A stretch of DNA of 7,052 nt, from assembly GCA_903643055.1 (NCBI GenBank), contig CAHJWV010000743.1, positions 1 through 7,052 on the forward strand, read 5' to 3'. The position numbers were made by a program, and so were the translations under genes. The stretch comes from Burkholderiales bacterium (lineage in GTDB: Bacteria > Pseudomonadota > Gammaproteobacteria > Burkholderiales > Burkholderiaceae). Below the pieces are notes generated by a model. The model was given only the letters and a program-made list of their open reading frames with translations, did no database searches and was not told where the DNA came from. This document shows positions 1-5,930 of the stretch, in pieces; within the stretch, counting starts at the first letter, position 1; the number at the start of each line of letters is the position of its first letter.

Positions 1-1
1 A

Positions 2-112
2 TCGAGCCTCGGCTGGGACCGCGCCCGCCATGCCGTGCAAGACGCGTGGGAGCGCTTGAGCGCCGCCATCGACACGGCAGCGGCAGGCCGCGCGGATCGC
101 GATCACCATTGA
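2..112 (+). CDS. C-terminal fragment of an unidentified hydrophilic protein
   Basis: Reading from base 2, an open frame of 36 codons ends at TGA 110-112; the start lies left of the window. The visible tail has the segment GWDRARHAVQDAWERLSA followed by an alanine-rich stretch and a charged end (RADRDHH). It looks like one amphipathic helix with regularly spaced Trp residues. I do not recognise the family with certainty. Hydrophilic stress-associated proteins of proteobacteria often end in a similar 'W..vr.aW.rv' helix, but this is only a resemblance. Its stop is 60 nt from the stop of the minus-strand glutathione S-transferase, so the two genes converge. The codon composition is GC-rich like the neighbours, which supports real coding. 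Confidence 0.5.
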   Translation, partial: SSLGWDRARHAVQDAWERLSAAIDTAAAGRADRDHH

Positions 113-172
113 GCGAGCTTCACCCAGGGCGCTGCGCCGTGGGGGCGCCCGGCAGCTCGCATGGCGGTGAAG

Positions 173-853
173 TCAAAGCCTGATCGGTGCATCCCCCGGC
201 TTCCAGGGCGCCAGCGCCGGCCCGAGCGTTGCGACAAACAGCGCTGACGCCAGCCATTCTTGAAGCCAACGGCGCAGGCTGGGCAACGGCGCGCTGTCGA
301 ACCAGGCGGTGTCGACTTGCGCAAACTGGCGAACGAAAGGCAGCAGCGCTGCGTCGACGAGCGACGGGCGATCGCCCGTCAAATGCGGGCTTCGGCTCAG
401 GCGTGCTTCCAGCGAATTCAGGTGGGTGTCGACCGATTCATCGCGGTACGAGGCTGCGCTGCGTTCTGGATAACGGTCTGCGTACTTGTAGCGATCGAGC
501 AGCCGTTTGAAATCCTGATCGTTGCGCTCGATCAGCGGATGGGCAATGCGGGCTTCATCGTGAGCCTGATCGATGAGCCAACCTTGCGGGTCGGCCACAC
601 TCAGCGCCCATTCCATGATCAGCAGGCTTTCATCGATGACCCGGCCATCGGCCAGATGCATCACCGGCACCGAGCCTTTCGGTGACAGCGTCAGCATCTC
701 TTGCGGCTTGTCGCGCAGTGCCACTTCTCGCAGCTCGATCGCCAAGCCTGCGCTTTTCAGCGCAAGGCGGGCGCGGATCGCATAAGGGCAACGCCGAAAA
801 GAGTACAGCGTGCCCAGGGCAGGTTTCGGATCGATGGACATCCACACATTCAT
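173..853 (-). CDS. Glutathione S-transferase family protein
   Basis: A 226-aa protein of normal length for a cytosolic GST. The N-terminal thioredoxin-like domain (about residues 13-90) carries a CPYA motif at 22-25 at the usual active-site position after the first strand. It also has the cis-proline of the VPVM segment (Pro63) and the glutathione-contacting DES triplet at 74-76. The C-terminal all-helical domain (about 100-215) contains a D-R-P-S-L-V-D segment that fits the conserved N-capping box and hydrophobic staple of GSTs. The CPYA cysteine suggests an omega/SspA-like or glutathione-lyase-type branch rather than a Tyr/Ser GST; the substrate cannot be deduced. Start: ATG at 851-853 is used, but an in-frame ATG at 839-841 (residue 5, MSIDPK) is equally plausible because neither has a clear Shine-Dalgarno sequence. 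It is divergent from the DUF2277 gene and converges with the fragment at 2-112. No sign of damage. Confidence 0.93.
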   Translation of the reverse strand: MNVWMSIDPKPALGTLYSFRRCPYAIRARLALKSAGLAIELREVALRDKPQEMLTLSPKGSVPVMHLADGRVIDESLLIMEWALSVADPQGWLIDQAHDEARIAHPLIERNDQDFKRLLDRYKYADRYPERSAASYRDESVDTHLNSLEARLSRSPHLTGDRPSLVDAALLPFVRQFAQVDTAWFDSAPLPSLRRWLQEWLASALFVATLGPALAPWKPGDAPIRL

Positions 854-939
854 GCAGCGACAGGAGTGCGCACGATAGCGCAGCGCTGGCGATTCTTGCG
901 CGCTCGGCGTAGGGTGGCGCGGTGACCCTGGCCATTCAC

Positions 940-943
940 GGAG
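940..943 (+). promoter_or_regulatory. Shine-Dalgarno for the DUF2277 gene
   Basis: GGAG lies five bases before ATG 949-951. It decides the start: an open frame exists upstream from GTG 922, but the conserved family N-terminus (MCRSIRTLYNFEPPA) begins exactly at this ATG. Confidence 0.7.
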
Positions 944-948
944 CCCTC

Positions 949-1224
949 ATGTGTAGAAGCATTCGCACCCTGTACAACTTCGAGCCGCCGGCCACCGAGG
1001 TGGAGATTCGCGCGGCAGCGCTGCAATTCGTCAGAAAGCTCAGCGGCTTTCACAGCCCATCGAAGGCCAACGAAGCCGTCTTTGAACGCGCGGTCGAGGA
1101 AATCACCGCGACCGCGGGCATGCTCGTCAGCTCCCTGGTCACGACGGCGCAGCCGCGTGACCGTGAGATCGAAGCCGAGCGCGCACGGCTTCGATCGTCG
1201 AGCCGGTTCAACCCGCCGGGCTGA
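949..1224 (+). CDS. DUF2277 family protein
   Basis: A 91-aa protein matching the DUF2277 family nearly end to end, recognised from memory of the family. It begins MCRSIRTLYNFEPPAT, continues with an alanine/arginine-rich helix ending FVRKLSGF, then PSKANEAVFERAVEEI, and finishes with the family's LVTTAQPRDRE segment and a basic tail. Family members are about this length, cytosolic and of unknown biochemical role; the Cys at position 2 and the FEPPAT box are typically conserved. The start is fixed by both the family N-terminus and a GGAG ribosome-binding site. It is divergent from the GST gene across about 95 nt, and no partner on its own strand overlaps it. I see no obvious rho-independent terminator after it. 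Confidence 0.93.
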   Translation: MCRSIRTLYNFEPPATEVEIRAAALQFVRKLSGFHSPSKANEAVFERAVEEITATAGMLVSSLVTTAQPRDREIEAERARLRSSSRFNPPG

Positions 1225-1598
1225 GCGTCGACCTGCAATGGCGTTCTCGTACTGCGGCTTCTCCATTCGAACCGGCAGGATGCCACCCATCCACTGGATC
1301 TTGGCGGTGACCCGGTTGTGGATCGTGCGCACCACATAACAAGCTAACGCACTTGGAACGCGGATATCGCGCGTGCGTTCATGCACCCGCATTCCGACAA
1401 ATTGCGCTTTGAAGCGGGCCAAGACCCCCTTCGCCCGATCGCCTCAGGGCCAGCAAGACCGTGGGCACCTCGTGCAGGTCATCTCTGATGTTTCGTGTGG
1501 AAGGTCTTGTGGCTGCGAGCCGGCAGCCCGGCCCGGAGGCTGCAAGAATCCAGGCCCGCCGCCTTGCACCGAGACCGCTTCTCGCCCTCGACCCTTCG
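1225..1598. other. Gene-poor intergenic region upstream of psuK
   Basis: 374 nt between the DUF2277 stop and the chosen psuK start. Open frames cross it on both strands but match no family I know, and those running into flanking genes are antisense shadows. A relatively AT-rich patch around 1331-1350 (cacataacaagctaacgcac) could hold promoter elements for the psuK operon, but no -35/-10 pair with acceptable spacing is convincing. The psuK frame stays open back to 1461, with an ATG at 1488 among others. However, the residues there are not PfkB-like, so I treat this part as leader. Confidence 0.5.
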
Positions 1599-2600
1599 AT
1601 GATGTCTACGCCGCCCTCTTCGACCGATGCCTCCGACGAACCCCAGGCGAACAGTCTGCCTGTGCGGGGCGCCCAGGCTGCCGACCTGCTGGTCGTGGGC
1701 GGCGCCAACATCGACATCGTCGGCCGCGCCGATCACGCGCTCGGCGCGGGCGACTCGACACCTGGGCATATTCGCAGCGCGCCTGGTGGCGTGGCACGCA
1801 ACGTCGCCGAAAACCTCGCACGGCTCGGCCACCGGCCCCGCCTGATCAGCGCGGTGGGTGACGATGCGGCCGGCCGCGGCTTGCTGCATGCGACCCAGCA
1901 GGCGGGGGTGGAGGTCAGCGGCTGCCGGGTGGTGAGCGGCGCGACGACGTCGACTTACCTCGCGCTGCATGGCGCGGCGGGCGAGCTGGCGTTGGCGATG
2001 AACGACATGCGGGTGCTCGATCAGGTCGACGCCGCCTGGCTGCGCGGCCAGCCCCAGCCGTTCGTGCCACCGGCTGCAGTGATGATCGATTGCAACCTGC
2101 AGGCATCGGCGCTCGAATGCCTTTTCGCCGAGTGCGGCGATCTGCCGGTGTTTGTCGACACCGTCTCGGCGCACAAATGCCTGCGCATCCTGCCATGGCT
2201 GTCGCGCATCCATCTGATCAAGCCCAACCGCCTTGAAGCGCAGGCGCTGACCGGCTTGCCGCTGCGCGACGCTTTCGACGCACCGGCCGTCGCAGCCTGG
2301 CTGCATCAGCGCGGCGTCGCCAAAGTGGCGATCAGCCTTGGCGAAGAAGGCGTGTTCTGGAGCGATGGCCAGGCGAGCGGCCTGCAGCCGGCGCCGAAGG
2401 TGGTGGTCGTCAACGCCAATGGCGCGGGCGATGCGCTGACGGCGGGCTTGATCCATGGCTGGCTGCAGCAGATGCCGCTGGCGTAAGCCTTGCGTTTTGC
2501 CAGCGGCTGCGCGGCACTGGCGTTGGGCAGCGACTTGGCCAACCCGCCGCAGCTCTCGGTGGCCGCCGTGGAACACGGGCTGGATTGGCAGGCGAGCTAA
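1599..2600 (+). pseudogene. psuK: Pseudouridine kinase gene (PfkB family) interrupted by an in-frame TAA
   Basis: PfkB/ribokinase-family kinase. By similarity and by its position directly before psuG it would phosphorylate pseudouridine to pseudouridine-5'-phosphate. Seen, numbering from ATG 1599: VVGGANID at 32-39, the PsuK-like box SAPGGVARNVAENLARLG at 60-77, KPN at 208-210, and the anion-hole/catalytic-base motif GAGD at 275-278. The frame stops at TAA 2484-2486 after 295 codons. The same frame then continues without interruption for 37 more codons (ALRFASGCAALALGSD..., ending LDWQAS) to a second TAA at 2598-2600. Those residues align with the conserved C-terminal helix of PfkB kinases, for example E. 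coli RbsK EAIRFAHAAAAIAV. Restored length is 333 aa, against about 313 in E. coli PsuK. The stop replaces a position that is Glu in RbsK, consistent with one GAA to TAA change. The truncated product keeps the catalytic Asp but loses the helix that, in ribokinases, helps form the nucleotide and monovalent-cation site, so activity is doubtful. Start is uncertain (ATG 1599 or 1602; no clear SD). Confidence 0.85.
2484..2486 (+). other. psuK: In-frame premature TAA stop in psuK
   Basis: The codon sits between PLA and ALRFASG in the PfkB C-terminal helix. The downstream 37 codons keep frame, family similarity and high GC3, so this is a substitution rather than an indel and looks recent. A base-calling error is possible. 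Confidence 0.85.
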
Positions 2601-2648
2601 GAACTTACGCGCCTGCCTTGCGCCTCATCACAACCAACACCCCATCGA

Positions 2649-3569
2649 ATGAACACCTCTTATCTCGACCTCCACTCCGACGTGTCCGATGCGCTGGCGC
2701 AAGGCCGCCCGGTCGTCGCCCTCGAATCGACCATCATTTCGCACGGCATGCCTTATCCGCAGAACGTCGAGACGGCGCTGAAGGTAGAGGCGCAAGTGCG
2801 CAGTGCCGGTGCGGTGCCGGCGACGATCGCGGTGATCGATGGCCGCTTGAAGGCCGGCCTGTCGACCGCGCAGATCGAGCACCTCGGCCAGCGTGGGCGC
2901 GAGGTCGCCAAGCTGAGCCGGCGCGACCTGCCGTTCGCAGTCGCCGCGGGCCGCAGCGGCGCCACCACGGTGGCTTCGACGATGATCATCGCGGCGATGG
3001 CCGGCATTCGCGTCTTTGCGACGGGCGGCATCGGCGGCGTGCATCGCGGCGCGGAGCACAGCGTCGACATCTCGGCCGATCTGCAGGAACTTGCGCACAC
3101 GCCGGTCGCGGTGGTGTGCGCCGGCGCGAAGTCGATCCTCGACCTGCGTTTGACGCTCGAATACCTCGAAACCCATGGCGTGGCGGTGGTGGGTTATCAG
3201 ACCGACAGCCTGCCCGCTTTCTTCACCCGCGACAGCGCGTTCAAGGTCGACTACCGTCTCGATGACGCGGCGTCGATCGCGCGGGCGCTGCACGTCAAAT
3301 GGGCGATGGGCCTGCGTGGCGGTCTGGTCATCGCGAACCCGATCCCTGAAGCCTTTGCGATGCCGCGCGTCGCCATCGATGCTGCGATCGACCAGGCGCT
3401 GCATGAGGCGCAACAGCAGGGCGTCAGCGGCAAAGACTCGACGCCGTTCCTGCTGGCGCGCGTGTGCGAGCTGACCGGTGGCGACAGCCTGGCCTCGAAC
3501 ATTCAACTGGTACTGAACAACGCCCGGCTGGCCGCCGAGATCGCAGCTGCTTATCTTCAGCTCGGCTGA
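2649..3569 (+). CDS. psuG: Pseudouridine-5'-phosphate glycosidase
   Basis: A 306-aa intact protein closely matching E. coli PsuG (about 312 aa) over its whole length. PsuG reversibly cleaves the C-C glycosidic bond of pseudouridine-5'-phosphate, giving uracil and ribose-5-phosphate in the catabolic direction. It acts as a cytosolic, metal-dependent homotrimer. Seen: VVALESTIISHGMPYPQN, whose Glu26 corresponds to catalytic Glu31 of E. coli; KLSRRDLPFAVAAGRSGATT; FATGGIGGVHRGAEHSVDIS; VVCAGAKSILDL, whose Lys161 corresponds to the Schiff-base Lys166; ANPIPEAFAMP; and the C-terminal GKDSTPFLLARV and SNIQLVLNNA. No key residue is missing. ATG 2649 lies 48 nt after the psuK terminal TAA with only a weak Shine-Dalgarno, suggesting co-transcription with psuK. 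Because psuK is interrupted, this enzyme may lack its usual substrate supply unless another kinase compensates. Confidence 0.97.
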   Translation: MNTSYLDLHSDVSDALAQGRPVVALESTIISHGMPYPQNVETALKVEAQVRSAGAVPATIAVIDGRLKAGLSTAQIEHLGQRGREVAKLSRRDLPFAVAAGRSGATTVASTMIIAAMAGIRVFATGGIGGVHRGAEHSVDISADLQELAHTPVAVVCAGAKSILDLRLTLEYLETHGVAVVGYQTDSLPAFFTRDSAFKVDYRLDDAASIARALHVKWAMGLRGGLVIANPIPEAFAMPRVAIDAAIDQALHEAQQQGVSGKDSTPFLLARVCELTGGDSLASNIQLVLNNARLAAEIAAAYLQLG

Positions 3570-3616
3570 AGCGTCGCCAAGCGATGGCTGCCGTGCCCCG
3601 CTGCTTTCTGCCTTCC

Positions 3617-3621
3617 AAGGA
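3617..3621 (+). promoter_or_regulatory. Shine-Dalgarno for the dioxygenase gene
   Basis: AAGGA lies nine bases before ATG 3631-3633. It supports translation starting there rather than at the GTG 3771 that opens the downstream frame, and so supports the frameshift interpretation. Confidence 0.6.
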
Positions 3622-3630
3622 ACGCCTGAC

Positions 3631-4508
3631 ATGACGATTCACCGCAGCCGCTTCGATGGCGAGCTTTCAAGCGATGCGCGCGAGGCCTTTGCCCGCGATG
3701 GCGTGATCGTGGTCGAAGACTTTGTGCCGCCGCGTCATGTGAAGCGCTGAAGCAGCGGGCGCTGGAACTGGTGGGCGAGCATGCAGCGAAGGCGCCGGGC
3801 ACGGTATTTTCAACCCGCGATCAACGCCATGCGCGCGATGCTTATTTCGAAGCGTCAGCCAACCGCATCGGCGCCTTCTTCGAAGAAGGTGCGTTCGATG
3901 CCGAAGGCCAGCGGGTGGTGCCGCTAGACCGCGCCGTCAACAAGCTCGGTCATGCGATGCACGACCTCGACCCGGTGTTCCACGCCTTCTCGCATGGGCC
4001 GCGCTTGCAGGCCGTGGCCGAGGGCGTGGGCCTGCGCGATGCGCGCCTGCTGCAATCGATGTACATCTTCAAGCAGCCCAGCATTGGCGGCGAGGTGAAT
4101 TGCCACCAGGACTCGACCTACCTTTACACCGAACCGGCGTCCGTTGTTGGCTTCTGGTTCGCGATCGAAGATGCGCACCGTGGCAATGGCTGTCTGGGCG
4201 GCCTGGCCGGTCAGCACGTCAAAGGCTTGAAGGAGGTGTTTCGCCGCCAGGCCGATGGCGCGCTGAAGCTGGAGGTGCTGCAGCCCGATCTGCAGTGGGA
4301 CATGAGCCGGCTCGAATGGCTGGAGGTGCGCCGTGGCTCGCTGGTGGTGTTCAACGGCAGCTTCCCGCACCTGTCGCTTGCCAACCGCTCGGCGCAATCG
4401 CGCCATGCGTACACATTGCATGCCGTCAGCGCCGCCGCGCATTACCCGGCGAGCAACTGGATTCAGCGCGTGCCGGGCATCGACCCGCCGCTGGCGGGCT
4501 TCGTTTAG
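3631..4508 (+). pseudogene. Phytanoyl-CoA dioxygenase (PHYHD1-like) gene with a 1-nt frameshift
   Basis: Fe(II)/2-oxoglutarate-dependent dioxygenase of the PhyH family. The first frame reads MTIHRSRFDGEL...VVEDFVPPRHV and stops at TGA 3748-3750. The rest lies in another frame, joining naturally as ALKQRALELVGEHAAK and running to TAG 4506-4508. Adding one G near 3740 (gtgaag to gtggaag) gives PPRHVEALKQRAL and a 292-aa protein, essentially the length of human PHYHD1 (291). In restored numbering, the iron ligands are His159 and Asp161 in NCHQDSTYLYTEP and His247 in FPHLSLANRS. Arg258 in SRHAYTLH is the expected 2-oxoglutarate anchor, and NWIQ near the C-terminus matches PHYHD1 NWLQ. The CLGGLAGQH segment departs from the usual CLWxxPGSH and may reflect drift. 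As written, translation from 3631 gives a 39-residue peptide. A GTG start at 3771 would give 245 residues with all metal ligands but without the N-terminal strand. It follows psuG by 61 nt, probably in one operon. The substrate is unknown. Confidence 0.85.
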
Positions 4509-4518
4509 CGCATCGAAC

Positions 4519-5610
4519 TCAGGCCGCCGCAATTGCGTGTTGTTGCCAGTGCTTCATCGTGCTCAAAGCCGATTCGCGCACGCTGGCAGGCAGGAACGAG
4601 GCCCGCACCGCGTTGTGCATCAGCTGGGCCAACTGCGTCGGGCTCAAGCCCAGTTCGCTGTTCAGCGCCTTCAGTTCGCCGCTGAGTGTGACGCCGGACA
4701 TCAGCCGGTTGTCGGTGGAGCACGAGACCGACAGCCCCGCATCGGCCATCAGCCCGATCGGGTGCGTGGCCAGCGACGGCACGGCGCCGGTGTGCACGTT
4801 GCTGCTCGGGCAGACCTCGAAGTGAAGGTCGCGCTCGCGGGCTTGCGCGATCCATTGCGAGGTCTGCGCCGAGGTCGAGCCGCGCATGATGTTGACGCCG
4901 TGGCCGATGCGCGTGGCGCCCAGCGCCGCGGCCTCCAGCACGCGCGATCCGACATCGGCCTCACCGGCGTGGCAGGTCAGACCCAGGCCAGCGTTGCGCG
5001 CCCGTGCATAGGCTTGCGCATGCGCGCCAGGCGGGTGGCCGCGCTCAGCGCCGGCCAGATCGAAGCCGATCACGCCTTGGCCGGAAAAGCGGGCTGCGAG
5101 CGCGGCGCTGCGCAGCGTCTGCTCCGGCGCATCGGTGCGCATTGCGCAGACGATCAGGCCACTGGGCATCGGGCTGCGCTTCAGGCCGCGCAGCAGCGCT
5201 TCGATCACCGCTTCACCGCTCAAGCCATACGGTTCGAGCAGCAGCGGCGCCATGCGGAACTCGGCCAGCAGGCAGCCATCGAGCCGGGCGTCTTCCGCGG
5301 CCTCGAAGGCCACACGCTCGCAGGCTTCTTCGCTGGCCATCGCCGCCACGGTCAGCGAGAAGCCGCGCAGGTAACGCTCCAAGCTGCCGGAGTTGGCGTT
5401 GCCGTGCATCCAGGCGGCCAGCGCCGCTGCGTTGTCGGCGGGCACCTCCAGGCCGCAGGCCAGGCACAGGTCGAGCAAAGTTTGAGGGCGCAGCCCGCCG
5501 TCGAGATGCTCGTGCAGCAGTGCCTTGGGAAGGCGAACCCAGGCGTCGGTGCTGGCTTCGTCGATCACCGCATCGGTGAAGAAAGGGGGCGTGGAAGGGG
5601 AAGCGGCCAT
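4519..5610 (-). CDS. Adenosine deaminase
   Basis: A 363-aa zinc-dependent purine nucleoside deaminase of the amidohydrolase superfamily, expected to convert adenosine (and deoxyadenosine) to inosine in the cytosol. Motifs in order, from ATG 5608-5610: LPKALLHEHLDGGLRP with zinc ligands His33 and His35; GFDLAGAE; TCHAGE with zinc ligand His214 and catalytic Glu217; RIGHG with catalytic His237; EVCPSSNVHTG; and STDNRLMS with zinc ligand Asp300. The HEHLDGGLRP plus TDNRLMS combination resembles the subtype common in actinobacteria rather than E. coli Add, which has TDDP. Start: TTG 5623-5625 with AAAGGG seven bases upstream adds five residues (MNTLD) and is a real alternative; the ATG itself has no good SD. 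The gene converges on the dioxygenase, with 10 nt between stops and no terminator visible, and is divergent from the BMP gene. Motifs are complete, so it should be functional. Confidence 0.95.
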   Translation of the reverse strand: MAASPSTPPFFTDAVIDEASTDAWVRLPKALLHEHLDGGLRPQTLLDLCLACGLEVPADNAAALAAWMHGNANSGSLERYLRGFSLTVAAMASEEACERVAFEAAEDARLDGCLLAEFRMAPLLLEPYGLSGEAVIEALLRGLKRSPMPSGLIVCAMRTDAPEQTLRSAALAARFSGQGVIGFDLAGAERGHPPGAHAQAYARARNAGLGLTCHAGEADVGSRVLEAAALGATRIGHGVNIMRGSTSAQTSQWIAQARERDLHFEVCPSSNVHTGAVPSLATHPIGLMADAGLSVSCSTDNRLMSGVTLSGELKALNSELGLSPTQLAQLMHNAVRASFLPASVRESALSTMKHWQQHAIAAA

Positions 5611-5855
5611 GTCGAGTGTGTTCAAGGGGGTGCCCTTTCGAATTCGGTGCCGGCGGCCCCATGCACCGGGTAAGCGCAGGGCCGCACCGTCGCGGCATCG
5701 TGGTGTGGATGGGGTTCGGTCGCAGGAATCGAGCCACGCGACAGCTCTCGACGGAACCGTTCTGCCCGGGCTCGAAGCAAATGTCCAGGCAAAGACCTTG
5801 GGCGGGCCTCAGGCAAACCCCCGAATTATCGGCCCGCTTCCTGCTTGAGCGACAC

Positions 5856-5883
5856 TTGGCAAACGTTTGCGCATCTTTTGAGT
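5856..5883 (+). promoter_or_regulatory. Weak candidate promoter for the BMP gene
   Basis: TTGGCA at 5856-5861 matches the -35 consensus at five of six bases. Sixteen bases later TTGAGT (5878-5883) matches the -10 at only three of six. If real, the -35 overlaps the operator-like palindrome, so a bound LacI-type protein would block RNA polymerase. The -10 is poor, so this is a suggestion only. Confidence 0.2.
5859..5870. promoter_or_regulatory. PurR/LacI-family operator-like palindrome
   Basis: GCAAACGTTTGC is a perfect 12-bp inverted repeat with the central CG typical of LacI-family operators. It is identical to the core of the E. coli PurR box ACGCAAACGTTTGCGT; over the 16-bp box (5857-5872) 13 positions agree. 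It lies about 60 nt before the BMP start codon and about 250 nt before the deaminase start. A LacI/PurR-type regulator with PurR-like recognition residues is encoded at 6980, which makes it the natural candidate to bind here. Binding itself is inferred. Confidence 0.75.
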
Positions 5884-5930
5884 GCGACGTCGGCCATCAT
5901 GTCATTCCCGAAGCCTGCCTCTGCCCCGTC

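Larger units (their letters stand above)
5611..5930. promoter_or_regulatory. Divergent ada / bmp intergenic control region
   Basis: 320 nt with no supportable gene. The outer part near the deaminase (5640-5760) is GC-rich and unremarkable. The part nearer the BMP gene is more AT-rich (gaattatcgg at 5823-5832, gcatcttttgagtg at 5871-5884). It holds the palindrome at 5859-5870 and several GCAAA words (5777, 5789, 5813, 5859). It must carry the starts of both divergent transcripts, but no strong -35/-10 pair stands out in either direction. Confidence 0.55.

Noticed and set aside
127..150. GGGCGC / GCGCCC inverted repeat between convergent genes as a bidirectional terminator
   Set aside because: A six-bp GC stem with a 12-nt loop and no T-tract is expected by chance in DNA this GC-rich.
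1316..1342. TTGTGG ... TAACAA as a psuK promoter
   Set aside because: The spacer is 15 nt and both boxes are weak; it lies over 250 nt before the start codon without other support.
2484..2486. Programmed readthrough or reassigned TAA in psuK
   Set aside because: The restored psuK frame itself ends with TAA at 2598, and neighbouring genes use ordinary stops; no recoding structure is visible. A point mutation or sequencing error is simpler.
1479..2576. Minus-strand frame of 365 codons opposite psuK
   Set aside because: It is a shadow of the PfkB kinase reading frame; no recognisable domain.
2628..3632. Long open frame on the minus strand opposite psuG
   Set aside because: psuG on the plus strand matches its family end to end; the antisense frame is Arg/His/Asp-rich with no motif and arises from GC-rich codon bias.
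3735..3771. Programmed ribosomal frameshift in the dioxygenase gene
   Set aside because: There is no slippery heptamer, no internal Shine-Dalgarno-like stimulator at the right place and no clear downstream structure; a one-base deletion explains the junction.
4333..5673. 446-codon plus-strand open frame opposite adenosine deaminase
   Set aside because: It is antisense to a deaminase with all catalytic motifs and overlaps the end of the dioxygenase gene; the product is Arg/Ala/Gln/Gly-rich with no domain.
5616..5930. Upstream extension of the BMP reading frame
   Set aside because: It would put 105 non-conserved residues before a clear Sec signal peptide and would run through the operator region.
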